Under the pieces are notes generated by a model, which made no database searches, had not been told where the DNA came from, and was given only the letters and a program-made list of their open reading frames with translations. DNA of 64,000 nucleotides, from NCBI GenBank assembly GCA_016722065.1, contig JADKGX010000001.1, positions 1,612,001 to 1,676,000 on the forward strand. Reading direction: 5' to 3'. The translations under genes and the position numbers were made by a program. This DNA comes from Planctomycetota bacterium (GTDB lineage Bacteria; Planctomycetota; UBA8742; UBA2392). Each line of letters begins with the position of its first letter. The stretch's first letter is position 1. Positions 8,157 through 17,004 of this stretch are shown piece after piece.

Positions 8157-9215
8157 ATGAGCACAACTTTTCAGAATGCACCCGATGAACGCGTGGATTG
8201 GGGCGCATCTTTGCCGTTTTTTGTGCTGCACCTGATTCCGCTCGGTGCGCTGTACACCGGCGTGCATTGGTCGGGTTGGGTGATTGCGGCCGTGCTTTTT
8301 TATGTTCGGGTTTTCTTCATCACGGGTGGCTTCCATCGCTATTTTGCGCACCGCAGCTACCAGACCAACCGAGTGTTCCAGTTCATTCTGGCCTTTGGCG
8401 GCACGACGGCGATTCAGAAGGGCGTTTTGTGGTGGGCGGCGCACCACCGGCATCACCACAAGTTTTCAGATATGGCAGAGGACATTCACTCTCCCAAACG
8501 CGGGTTCTGGTGGAGCCAGGTGAACTGGATTCTCTGCCCCAAGTACAACGAGACGCGCTGGGAGTTGATCCCCGACTTTGCCAAGTTTCCGGAACTGCGC
8601 TTCATCAACAAACACGCCTGGCTGCCGCCAACACTGCTGGGCGGGGCCGTGCTGCTGCTGGGATACTGGATTACAGGCACCTGGAAGGGCGCCTGGGGCA
8701 TCTGCCTGGTCGGCTTCTTTCTCAGTACCGTGCCGCTTTGGCATTCGACGTTCTTTGTTAACTCGCTGGCCCACGTGTTTGGCAAGCGCCGCTACGCCAC
8801 GCGCGATACCAGCCGCAACAACCTGTTCATTGCACTGCTGACCGGTGGCGAAGGCTGGCACAACAACCACCACCACTACATGGCCTCAGCACGCCAGGGC
8901 TTCTTCTGGTGGGAAATCGACACCACCTACTATGCGCTGGTGTGCCTTTCCAAGCTGGGCATTGTCAGCAACCTGCGCCAGGTGCCCGAGCGCATGTTGA
9001 ACCGCCACTTGATCAAGCACGGGGCGACCGACCTTGGCATGTTCCAAAAGCACTGGGAACGCGCCGTGCGTGCCCTGGCTGATGCCCAGACCCGCACCGG
9101 TGAACTGGCCGCAGACCAGCGCAAAGCGCTGGAGGAACTGGTTGCTGCCACCAAAGCCAAAGTCGAAGAAATCGCCAAGCTGTCCAGCAGCAAGGAACCT
9201 GCGGTAGAGGTCTAG
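8157..9215 (+). CDS. acyl-CoA (delta-9 type) fatty acid desaturase
   Basis: Membrane di-iron desaturase, 352 residues, putting a double bond into fatty acyl chains for membrane fluidity. The three His boxes are complete: HRYFAH (60-65), HHRHHH (96-101) and HNNHHH (235-240), with the typical hydrophobic hairpins between them. EDIHSPKRGFWWSQVNWI follows box two as in the stearoyl-CoA desaturase family. The last 60 residues are an Ala/Lys/Glu-rich helical tail not needed by the fold. Followed by a terminator at 9235. Confidence 0.94.
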   Translation: MSTTFQNAPDERVDWGASLPFFVLHLIPLGALYTGVHWSGWVIAAVLFYVRVFFITGGFHRYFAHRSYQTNRVFQFILAFGGTTAIQKGVLWWAAHHRHHHKFSDMAEDIHSPKRGFWWSQVNWILCPKYNETRWELIPDFAKFPELRFINKHAWLPPTLLGGAVLLLGYWITGTWKGAWGICLVGFFLSTVPLWHSTFFVNSLAHVFGKRRYATRDTSRNNLFIALLTGGEGWHNNHHHYMASARQGFFWWEIDTTYYALVCLSKLGIVSNLRQVPERMLNRHLIKHGATDLGMFQKHWERAVRALADAQTRTGELAADQRKALEELVAATKAKVEEIAKLSSSKEPAVEV

Positions 9216-9234
9216 CCCGGCGCAAATCATCAAG

Positions 9235-9263
9235 AAGGCCCGACAACCCGGTCGGGCCTTTTT
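9235..9263. terminator. terminator between convergent desaturase and membrane-protein genes
   Basis: Perfect 10-bp stem, 9235-9244 with 9251-9260 (AAGGCCCGAC / GTCGGGCCTT), followed by TTT. It serves the desaturase and may also serve the minus-strand gene ending at 9263. Confidence 0.85.
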
Positions 9264-10015
9264 CATGGCCTGGACCCGGCCAAGCTCGAGGGACCTGCTG
9301 CTTTCCCTGGCTGCAGCTTCAACTGCCGCAAACCCAGCACGTGCCCCGCAATCGCCAGCGGCACCAGCACCGCCGGCAGCCACACGTAGGGAAACGTCGT
9401 CACGAACAGCGGCGCGTTTTCGGCGCCGAAGATAACCTGCAGCGGGCCGGGCATGGCCGCAATGGCGTGGCCGGCCACGTTCAGCACCAGACCCAGACCC
9501 AGCACATGATAGGCCGCCACCACGGCACGCGGCACGACACGCCGCGCCATGACCAGCCCCAAGGCAAGTCCCAGCAGCCCCGAAATCACGTCGAAGTTGC
9601 GGCCGTGCCAGCTCATCAGCACCGGCGAAAGGCCCGCGTCGGCACCCATCCACAGGCAGATTTCAACCGGGATGCGAAACCCCTGCATGCCTACAACCCA
9701 ATGGGGGGAAATGCTCATGGCCATGCGTCGGCCCGGGCCTGCCAACGCAAGCCCGCACAACGCAAACACGCCGACCAATGCCATCACTAGGTTCGGCGGC
9801 GGGCGATTGGCGGCTGGCTCCAGCAGGCCCGCAGCGGCCACGGAACCGGTGGCCACCAGCCACAGTGCCAGCAAACCCCAGGCAATCAGGCGGGAGCGAC
9901 CTGCAAACCCGGCGCGCAGGGCCAGCGCGATGAAGGCAACACCCAGCCCGGTAGTCGCTAAGAACAGCAAAGAGATCAGCAAGGCCCGCCCCCACGGCCA
10001 AAGTTGCGTCTGCAA
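9263..10015 (-). CDS. uncharacterised polytopic membrane protein
   Basis: 250 residues with about seven hydrophobic segments spread across the whole length. The start is TTG 10015; an in-frame stop sits one codon upstream, so it cannot be longer. Motifs seen: ISPHWVVGMQGFRIPVEICLW and NFDVISGLLGLALGLVMARR, which resemble a small family of unnamed bacterial membrane proteins I have seen but cannot name. The C-terminus is short and basic. No functional clue from neighbours. Confidence 0.75.
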   Translation of the reverse strand: MQTQLWPWGRALLISLLFLATTGLGVAFIALALRAGFAGRSRLIAWGLLALWLVATGSVAAAGLLEPAANRPPPNLVMALVGVFALCGLALAGPGRRMAMSISPHWVVGMQGFRIPVEICLWMGADAGLSPVLMSWHGRNFDVISGLLGLALGLVMARRVVPRAVVAAYHVLGLGLVLNVAGHAIAAMPGPLQVIFGAENAPLFVTTFPYVWLPAVLVPLAIAGHVLGLRQLKLQPGKAAGPSSLAGSRP

Positions 10016-10105
10016 CTACACCGCAATGTGAACGGAAGGATAGGCCGGGGTCATCCGCAATTCACGCTGCCCGGCGACGGCGCGCAGGGCAGCAACCTGC
10101 GAAGG

Positions 10106-11740
10106 CTACTGGGTCAGAATGCGTTCGCGGCGCTTGGCCAGTTCGTTGCGGTACTTTTCGCGGGCCTCGACGGCCTGCTTGCGCTTTTGCTTTTCCGGGT
10201 CGTCGGGGTACTTCACACGGTGGTGGTACATGCCGGCCAGACTCTTGACCAACGTGTCCTCTACGATCTTGAGCTCCGACATGTTGATGCCGCATTCATC
10301 GAATTGGCCGTCCAGAACCTTGCCAATGATGGCCTGGTGCACCATGTCGCGAATGTCGTCCGGGTGCGAAACACCACCGGCAAATCGCGACCGCGCCGTG
10401 GCTTCCACCTGGTCGGCCACGGCGGCAATGGCGCTTTCGCGGCACTGGGGCTTGGGGCCCGGGTAGCGAAACTGGCCTTCTTCGATCTTCTCGCCTTCCA
10501 CGGCGTTTTCTTTGGCCTTGTAGTAGAAGTACTTGATCACACTGGTGCCGTGGTGGCCGGTAATGAAGTCTTCCAGCACGCGCGGCAGCTTGGCTTTGCG
10601 CGCCATCAGAACGCCGTCGCTGACGTGGCTCAGGATGATCAGCGCGCTCATCATCGGGCTCAGGCGGTCGTGCAGCAGCTTGGAATCGGGTTCGTTTTCC
10701 GTGAAGTATTCCGGCCGCACCATCTTGCCCAGGTCGTGAAACTTGATGCCTACCTCGCCCAGCAGGGCGTTTGCGCCAATGGCTTCACAGGCGCGCTTGG
10801 TAAACGTGGCCACGTTCTGTGTGTGCTGCCAGGTGCCGGGGGCGCGCTGCTGCATCAACGTGATCAAGGGGTGTTCACCTTCCAGCAGCTCAATCAGGCG
10901 CAGGTCGGTGGTGATATTGAAGACGCGTTCAAACACCGGCAGCAGAAACGTGCTGAACACGCCCACTGCCGCGCCAATCACCAGCGCGCCGGCCATCCAC
11001 AACAGCAGCTCCATGGGGTGCCCGACCACGCGCGTCAGCCACACCGAGTCCCCACCCAGCAGATACAACGCAAACAACAGCACCGACACTGCCACGCCGC
11101 CGGTCATGCCCACCAGCGCAAGCCGATAGCGCGACCGCAGGTTGCGCGTGAACAGCACAGCGGTCAGCGCGCCGATCAACGCCAGTGCCAGCCGCACCGG
11201 CTGCAACTGCCCAGTGCCCAGCAGCACCGTGCCGATGGCGCCAGCGTTGAACAGCAGGCCGTCCAGGGCAAACCGCTGGTCAAACACCACGGCATAACCA
11301 ATGCCTGAAAGCAGCAGCAGTCCAAAGAAGAAGGCGGGCGTTACGGCCTCAGGCGTGATATTGCTGCGCAGCAACTCAGGTGCCTGTTCGGCCCCGACCA
11401 CAGAAATCGTGTACACAATCGAAGCCGTCAGCAGAATGCTGGCGCCGAAAAACATCTGCTTGCGGCGTTCGCGCAGCAGGTCGGGTCGAAAGCGCAGCAG
11501 GTACATGCCGTACAGGACCACGCCGCCAACAACCAGCATCGACTTGCCGGCCGCTACGCCGGGCTGCAGGTTTCGAAACGGCACCAGCAGCACGCCGATC
11601 ATCAGCAGGCAGAACACCAACGCGCCGATCAGGCGGGGGGTCCAGACCTCCCAGTCCAGTTTGGCCTGGGCGTGCTCGGTCTCCCCGAGCCGCTGCTCGA
11701 TGATGGCGTACTTCTGCTCTTGCAGCTCCGTCAGTGCCAT
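10106..11740 (-). CDS. PgpH-like membrane HD phosphohydrolase (c-di-AMP phosphodiesterase)
   Basis: 544 residues: a cytoplasmic N-terminus, about seven to eight membrane segments (about 33-285), then a cytoplasmic HD domain. The HD part matches the PgpH family: GTWQHTQNVATF (His306), KFHDLGKM (His335-Asp336), LIILSHVSDGV and FITGHHGTSVIKYFYYKAK. PgpH proteins hydrolyse cyclic di-AMP. The large extracytoplasmic domain of Firmicute PgpH is missing, which explains the shorter length. C-terminus is Lys/Arg-rich. The c-di-AMP riboswitch at 3381 makes c-di-AMP turnover a coherent role. Activity is inferred from the family. Confidence 0.88.
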   Translation of the reverse strand: MALTELQEQKYAIIEQRLGETEHAQAKLDWEVWTPRLIGALVFCLLMIGVLLVPFRNLQPGVAAGKSMLVVGGVVLYGMYLLRFRPDLLRERRKQMFFGASILLTASIVYTISVVGAEQAPELLRSNITPEAVTPAFFFGLLLLSGIGYAVVFDQRFALDGLLFNAGAIGTVLLGTGQLQPVRLALALIGALTAVLFTRNLRSRYRLALVGMTGGVAVSVLLFALYLLGGDSVWLTRVVGHPMELLLWMAGALVIGAAVGVFSTFLLPVFERVFNITTDLRLIELLEGEHPLITLMQQRAPGTWQHTQNVATFTKRACEAIGANALLGEVGIKFHDLGKMVRPEYFTENEPDSKLLHDRLSPMMSALIILSHVSDGVLMARKAKLPRVLEDFITGHHGTSVIKYFYYKAKENAVEGEKIEEGQFRYPGPKPQCRESAIAAVADQVEATARSRFAGGVSHPDDIRDMVHQAIIGKVLDGQFDECGINMSELKIVEDTLVKSLAGMYHHRVKYPDDPEKQKRKQAVEAREKYRNELAKRRERILTQ

Positions 11741-11836
11741 GGGCGAGGCGGGCCTCCATCAAACAGGCCAGTATACCACGATCCAATTTCGCAGCAGGGG
11801 CAAAGGCCCGGCGGCGTATCCGCTAGTTAGTGGCGG

Positions 11837-12274
11837 CTAGTTGAAGCGGAACTTGGCGATCGTGGCCTGCAGGGTTGCAAGCTCGTCGTCGTCGACATCG
11901 GCCAGTACTTCTGCCAGCAGCTTTTCAAACTCGGGGTCTATGCGCCCCAGAAGTTTCTGGCCCTGGGCCGTGATTTCCAGCAGGTTCTTGCGGCGGTCGG
12001 TGTGGCCCTTGCGCCGGATCAGCTTGCGTTCTTCCAGTTTGTCCAGAATCCATGTGGTGTTGGCCCGGCTGGCAATCAGGCGGTCGGCCAGCTCGGCCTG
12101 GGTCAAGGATTCGTCGCGTCGCTCGGCGCCGCGCAGGATGCGCAGTGCGTTGTACTGGCTTTCTGTCAGGTCAAAGCGGCGCACCAGGGCATTGACCGTG
12201 CGGTACAACTGCTGCGCGGTAAAAATCATGCGCGCCACGGCACGCGAATGTTTCTGGTAGGTTTCGTTCAGCAA
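11837..12274 (-). CDS. MarR-family transcriptional regulator
   Basis: Winged-helix repressor-type regulator. I place the start at TTG 12274, preceded by AGGGGG, giving 145 residues, the usual MarR length; another in-frame TTG at 12367 would add 31 unusual residues. Seen: LTESQYNALRIL, then the recognition region SLTQAELADRLIASRANTTWILDKLEERKLI and the wing RKGHTDRRKNLLEITAQG, with DRR diagnostic of MarR. Divergent from the YdiJ-like dehydrogenase gene 129 bases away, so it may control that gene. Confidence 0.9.
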   Translation of the reverse strand: MLNETYQKHSRAVARMIFTAQQLYRTVNALVRRFDLTESQYNALRILRGAERRDESLTQAELADRLIASRANTTWILDKLEERKLIRRKGHTDRRKNLLEITAQGQKLLGRIDPEFEKLLAEVLADVDDDELATLQATIAKFRFN

Positions 12275-12402
12275 GGTGCCCCCTGACTTCGTTCGACGAC
12301 AGTTTACTTCATATCGAATGATTCGCAAAGCCTGCCCCTCCGGCCGGGCACGCTCTGCGCCGGCCAACGCAGTTTGCGCCCTGGGTGCTATAGTCAGGCC
12401 AG

Positions 12403-15390
12403 ATGAACGCCCCGGCCGAAAACTCCACCAAGCGCTATGCCGTTGATTACTCGCGGTTGCGCCGGCAGCTCAAGGGCGCGGTCAAAGACGACCCGCTGGC
12501 CCGCGCGCTGTATGCCTCCAGTGCCAGTGTGGTGGAACTGTGGCCAAGTTGCGTCGTCGAACCAATCGATGCCGACGACGTGGCCAAGACCCTGCAGTTC
12601 GCGCGCGAATTCCAGGTGCCCGTCACCTGCCGCGGCGCCGGATCGGGCGTTGCCGGTCAATCCCTGGGCCAGGGCATCATTCTGGACTTCGCTGTCCACA
12701 TGAACCGCATTCTCGAAGTGCACCCCACGGGCCAGTGGGCGCGCGTGCAGCCCGGGGTGGTCAAGGACGACTTCGATGCCGAGTTGGGCGGCTTTGGCTT
12801 GTTCTGGCCGCCGGACCCGAGCTCCAGCCCCTGGTGCACCGTCGGCGCCATGGTCAGCAACAACAGCGGCGGAGCCAAGTCGATCCGTTGGGGTACGTCC
12901 AAGGACTACCTGATCGAGCTGGATGTCCTGCTGGCCAGCGGCGAACGTTGCAAGCTGCGCCCACTTGACGTGTCAAGTGATGGCAAAATCGCCTTTGCAC
13001 CCGATGCCACGGCAGCCGAAATCCGGCTGGCCGAAGGCGCCCTGAAGCTGGCCCGCGACCACGCCAAACTGCTGCATAAGCAGCGGCCCGAGGCCACACG
13101 GTCCAGCAGCGGCTATAACCTGTTTGAGCTTCTGCATGCGCCGATTACGGCCGACATTCAAGCCCATTACCCGCGCACCGAGTTTGACCCCAGAGTTGGC
13201 GCGGGCCATGCCGGTGTACTGGACATGCCCCGTCTGTTCAGTGGCAGCGAGGGCACCCTGGGCGTGCTGCTGGAAGCGCGCCTGCGCGTGTTGCGCCTGC
13301 CCAAGGCCATCGCCGGCGTAAGCCTGTACTTTGACAGCAACGAAAAGATGGCCCAGGGCGTGGTCAACCTGCTGCCCACCTGCCCGACCAAGCTGGAGGT
13401 ACTCGATCGCAGCTTCATTGACGTGGCCGCAAAGTCCGACCCCAGGCTGGGCCAGGGCATTCCCGCCCGGCTGCAATCGATGCTGATTGTCGAGTACTGG
13501 GCCGACAGCCCCGAGATCGCGCGCGAGGGCGTGCAAGCTGCCCTGGCAGCCTGCACGGGCGACGGCCCGGCCTTTCAGGGCGTGCCGGCCTATGACGCCA
13601 AGGAACTCGACCGCGCCTGGACGGTGCGCAAAATTGCCAGCCCGATTCTTTCGCGGGTCAAGGGCGACCTCAAACCCACGCGCTGGATTGAGGATTGCGC
13701 TGTACCTCCCTGGAAACTGCCCGAGTTCATTTCGCGCTTCAAGGCGATCTGCGAAAAACACGGCTTTGCCGCGGCACTGTTCGGCCACGGCGGCGAGGGC
13801 AACCTGCACGTCAACCCCTTTGCCAACGCCAAGGACCCGCAACACCGCCAGCGCATGCGCCAGGCCGCAGACGAAGTGTTCGCCATGGTCAAGGACCTGA
13901 AGGGAACCATCAGCGGCGAACATGGCGACGGCCTGATGCGCAGCCCTTACCTGAAAGACTTTTACGGCGAAATCTGGCCGTTGTTTGTGCAGGTGAAGGA
14001 CCTGTTTGATCCCGCACGGCTGTTGAACCCGCTGAACAAGGTGGTGGACGACCCGGCGCGCAGCGTTACCAGTTTCCTGCGTGTGGGCGAGGGTTACAGC
14101 CGGGTGCAGACGGGCACGATTCTGGATTCGCCCCAGGTGCAGGAAGAAATCGAAAAGTGCCACGGCTGCGGCAAGTGCCGGCACTACTGCCCGCTGATGA
14201 AAGTGGGCAAAGACGAAAAATACTCCGCACGCGCCAAGGCCAACCTGTTGCGCGGTGTAATCAGCGGCCGGCTGGACGCAACCTGGTTGATGGATGCTGA
14301 CTTCAAGGCCAACCTGGACCTGTGCATTTCCTGCGGCCAGTGCCTGGTGGAATGCCCGACGCAAGTCGACATACCCGGCATTGCGATCAAGTTTCGCGAA
14401 CAGTTCGTGGACCGCAAAGGCAAAGGCGGCATCGTGGCAGGGCTGCTGGCCAAGCCAGACACGATGGGCAAAGTCGGCACCAAGCTGGCCGGTGTGACCA
14501 ACGTGCTGCTGAAGAATCGTTTCCTGCGCGGCGTGGCCCAAAGCATGACCGGGCTGGATGAACGACGCAAACTTCCCCAATACCGCAACCCCCAGGGGCT
14601 GCGCAAACTGGCGCCTCTCCAGGTACCCAACCACGTGCGAGCCAGACTGCCCGTCGAGGCCGTGGTGTTTCCCGGCTGCTATGCCGAGTACTACGACCCC
14701 GACGGCGAAAAGGCCACGCTGGTCGCCATTTTGGGCGCGTTGGGCATTACCGTGCACACCCCGGCCTTGAACTGTTGCGGCATCAGCAAAATCACCCAAG
14801 GCGACGGTCGGGGCGCAAAACAGGATCTGTCGGCAAACGTCGACAAGCTGATCAAGCCCGTGCGGCGCGGCGCCAAGGTGGTGTTCAGCGCGCCCAGTTG
14901 CCTGCTGGCTGCAAACCGCGAGTGGCCGGGCATTGTCGGCACCGGCGATGCAGCCACAGTGGCCGCCGCCTGCACAGACGCCCACGCGCTTCTGCTGGAC
15001 GTGTTTTCAGACCCTGAAATGCTGGCGCAACTGCGGCCCAACGCAAAAAAGATCGCCTGGCATGCCCCCTGCCATTCCAAGGTGATGGGCGTGGCCAACG
15101 ACGCCCGCGCGCTGCTGGACCTGCTGGACCAGAAACGAACGACGGACCTGAATGCGGGCTGCTGCGGCCTGAGCGGCAGCTTTGGCATGAAGACCGACAA
15201 CTTCGATTTGAGCATGAAGATCGGCCAGGGGCTGTTCAACCGTATCAACCGTGAGCAACCGGATGTTGTGGCCACCAGTTGCGGCATCTGCCAGACGCAG
15301 ATTCGCCAGGGTGTGCCCACCAAAGAAACCGACGGCAAGGGCGCAGAAGTCGTGCACCCGCTGCGCCTGGTGTTTGACTCCCTGCCCTGA
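12403..15390 (+). CDS. YdiJ-like FAD / Fe-S 2-hydroxyacid dehydrogenase
   Basis: 995-residue fusion of a GlcD-like FAD oxidase with a GlcF-like iron-sulfur unit. N-terminal FAD_binding_4 shows TCRGAGSGVAGQSLGQGI and TVGAMVSNNSGGAKS; the FAD-linked C-terminal lobe has LFGHGGEGNLHVNPFA and SGEHGDGLMRSPYL. Two 4Fe-4S sites follow (CHGCGKCRHYC at about 586; CISCGQCLVEC at about 641), then two CCG domains (NCCG at about 791; GCCGLSGSFG near 920). The layout is that of YdiJ, about 1,000 residues, reported to oxidise D-2-hydroxyglutarate-type acids; substrate here is not certain. A MarR gene lies divergently upstream; a terminator follows. Confidence 0.92.
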   Translation: MNAPAENSTKRYAVDYSRLRRQLKGAVKDDPLARALYASSASVVELWPSCVVEPIDADDVAKTLQFAREFQVPVTCRGAGSGVAGQSLGQGIILDFAVHMNRILEVHPTGQWARVQPGVVKDDFDAELGGFGLFWPPDPSSSPWCTVGAMVSNNSGGAKSIRWGTSKDYLIELDVLLASGERCKLRPLDVSSDGKIAFAPDATAAEIRLAEGALKLARDHAKLLHKQRPEATRSSSGYNLFELLHAPITADIQAHYPRTEFDPRVGAGHAGVLDMPRLFSGSEGTLGVLLEARLRVLRLPKAIAGVSLYFDSNEKMAQGVVNLLPTCPTKLEVLDRSFIDVAAKSDPRLGQGIPARLQSMLIVEYWADSPEIAREGVQAALAACTGDGPAFQGVPAYDAKELDRAWTVRKIASPILSRVKGDLKPTRWIEDCAVPPWKLPEFISRFKAICEKHGFAAALFGHGGEGNLHVNPFANAKDPQHRQRMRQAADEVFAMVKDLKGTISGEHGDGLMRSPYLKDFYGEIWPLFVQVKDLFDPARLLNPLNKVVDDPARSVTSFLRVGEGYSRVQTGTILDSPQVQEEIEKCHGCGKCRHYCPLMKVGKDEKYSARAKANLLRGVISGRLDATWLMDADFKANLDLCISCGQCLVECPTQVDIPGIAIKFREQFVDRKGKGGIVAGLLAKPDTMGKVGTKLAGVTNVLLKNRFLRGVAQSMTGLDERRKLPQYRNPQGLRKLAPLQVPNHVRARLPVEAVVFPGCYAEYYDPDGEKATLVAILGALGITVHTPALNCCGISKITQGDGRGAKQDLSANVDKLIKPVRRGAKVVFSAPSCLLAANREWPGIVGTGDAATVAAACTDAHALLLDVFSDPEMLAQLRPNAKKIAWHAPCHSKVMGVANDARALLDLLDQKRTTDLNAGCCGLSGSFGMKTDNFDLSMKIGQGLFNRINREQPDVVATSCGICQTQIRQGVPTKETDGKGAEVVHPLRLVFDSLP

Positions 15391-15423
15391 GGAAAACAGC
15401 CCGTACCCGCCAGCCAGAATGCA

Positions 15424-15460
15424 AAAGAGGGGCCTCGCACCGAGGGCCCCTCTTTCTACT
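15424..15460 (+). terminator. terminator after YdiJ-like gene
   Basis: AAAGAGGGGCC...  pairs with GG-CCCCTCTTT (15424-15437 against 15441-15455, one bulged G), a stem with A-rich 5' and T-rich 3' flanks. It lies between convergent genes, so the opposite strand may use it too. Confidence 0.85.
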
Positions 15461-15505
15461 GGGCCTGCGTGGGGGCAGGCCCAAACTGCGAATGTTGATC
15501 GACGT

Positions 15506-16522
15506 TTAGAACTCGTCGTCTTCTTTCTTCTTGGGGTCTTCTGTCTTGGTTTCTTCGTCCAGGGGCTTCAGGTCGTCGTCGGTGACGTCCTTGTTCACCT
15601 TGGGGTCGCTGATGGTCAGCTTGGTCGGAAACTCCATGCCCATGAACTTGATGCCGCCCTTGAGCTCGACGGCAATGTCGTATTCGCCGGCCTTGCCGTA
15701 CTTCTTGATCTCAATGCTGCCTTCCAGGCTTTCCTTGGTGCTGCCCTTGGGAACGGGGTTCTTGGGGTCGTCCTGGCCGGGCATGCCCGACATATCCACG
15801 TTGGTCGTCGCGCCAACTTTGCTAAGGCGCAGCTTCTTGCCCGTGTCTTCGTAGGTGTAGCGGAACTCCACGCTGGTCTTGTTGCCGTTGAAGTCCTGCT
15901 CGCGGCTCATGCTGGCGACCTTGTTTTCGGCCACCACAAAAGTTTCCGTGTGTTCGTCGGCAAAGGTCACGATGACGCGCTCGCCGGTCTGCTTGTCCTT
16001 GTCGTCCTTGACCGGGTCGCCCATCTTGAAGTTGGCGTTTTCGAACTTGGTCGCCCAGGCCTCAAAGCCCGTCACATAGGCCAGGTAGGGCTCAAACAGT
16101 CCCTTGGCAATGGCGCTGACGTTGCCCAGCGGGTTGGCGTTGCCTTCGGCGGCTTTGTCGTCGCTGCTGTTCCAGATTGCGCGGCTGCCCTTCTTCCACA
16201 GCAGGGTGCCGTCAAAGGGCATTTCGCCCATGCCAAAGGCGCTGGCATCCACGCCGATCTTGGCAGTGGCCTTGAGGCGTTCCAGACCACTGGCTTCGGC
16301 ACTCTGGACGCGCTCCCAGGCCTTCTTGAGCAGCTTTTCAGCTTTTTCGTCGCCGCGATCCAGCTTCTTGGCGGCAGGCTTGGCTTCGCCTTCCTTGCCT
16401 TCGACCTTTTTGGCGTCAGGCTTGGATTCGGTCTTTTTGGTGTCGGGCTTGTCCTGCGCCAGGCTGAGGCCAACAAACAGGCTCAGGGAAAGAACAGCGC
16501 AGACCGCAGTCAGAAATCGCAT
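15506..16522 (-). CDS. secreted Lys/Asp/Glu-rich protein, unknown function
   Basis: 338 residues with a signal peptide (MRFLTAVCAV, hydrophobic core, cleavage near LSLAQ). A Lys/Glu/Asp-rich segment (about 24-65) follows, then a predicted beta-rich body (about 75-300) with a pattern of alternating strands, vaguely like LolA/LppX-type lipid-binding folds, and an acidic tail ending KKKEDDEF. No catalytic motif. Same architecture as the secreted protein at 5388-5945. The resemblance to lipoprotein carriers is only a guess. Confidence 0.75.
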   Translation of the reverse strand: MRFLTAVCAVLSLSLFVGLSLAQDKPDTKKTESKPDAKKVEGKEGEAKPAAKKLDRGDEKAEKLLKKAWERVQSAEASGLERLKATAKIGVDASAFGMGEMPFDGTLLWKKGSRAIWNSSDDKAAEGNANPLGNVSAIAKGLFEPYLAYVTGFEAWATKFENANFKMGDPVKDDKDKQTGERVIVTFADEHTETFVVAENKVASMSREQDFNGNKTSVEFRYTYEDTGKKLRLSKVGATTNVDMSGMPGQDDPKNPVPKGSTKESLEGSIEIKKYGKAGEYDIAVELKGGIKFMGMEFPTKLTISDPKVNKDVTDDDLKPLDEETKTEDPKKKEDDEF

Positions 16523-16604
16523 CTAAGTCTCCGTACGAGAGGGCAATGCCCCAAGGGTGTCTGTGGGGATAGTGCGGGCAGGGTGGGGAAACTCACGCAC
16601 AAAT

Positions 16605-16650
16605 CGGGCAGGAAAAACGAAACCGGGGGGCCTGATGGCCCCCCGGAACC
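16605..16650 (-). terminator. terminator after small lipoprotein (minus strand)
   Basis: Perfect 10-bp GC stem 16623-16632 with 16637-16646, loop TGAT on the plus strand; on the minus strand it is followed by GGTTTCGTTTTTCC. It sits 20 bases after the small lipoprotein gene. Confidence 0.85.
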
Positions 16651-16665
16651 GTTTGCATTCAAAAC

Positions 16666-16800
16666 TTAGCCATTGTTGGCGGGAGCGGCCGGAGCGTTGC
16701 CGTTGGTGGCAGGCTTGGCGGCGTTGTTGGCGCCCGGGCAACCGGCCAGCATGACGCCAGCAAACGCGAAGATAACGGCGAGGATCGCGAACTTCTTCAT
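16666..16800 (-). CDS. very small lipoprotein
   Basis: 44 residues from ATG 16800, with AGGAG a few bases upstream. MKK plus hydrophobic core and lipobox LAGC give a clear lipoprotein signal; the mature part is only about 24 residues of Asn, Ala, Pro and Gly. Similar short Ala/Pro/Asn-rich lipoproteins (entericidin-like size) exist in many bacteria, but no homology is claimed. It has its own terminator. Confidence 0.75.
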   Translation of the reverse strand: MKKFAILAVIFAFAGVMLAGCPGANNAAKPATNGNAPAAPANNG

Positions 16801-17004
16801 ATGTAACTCCTGTAGTTTATAGGTTCTTGGAAACCAGAATGTCCTGCTGTTGCGAAAGCGCAGCCCGTGCCATTCGAAAACTGCGCCTGGTGGCAACTCT
16901 CAACTTCTTTCCACATCGATACTTGTGCACAGTCTGCGGGCAAGTTGGTCGGCTTGGCGAAAGCCTTTGCCGCGGTACATTTTGTGCATAGGCGTAACGA
17001 AACA

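Noticed and set aside
12973..14985. 670-codon open frame on the minus strand
   Set aside because: Antisense to the YdiJ-like gene; no ribosome site or recognisable domain.
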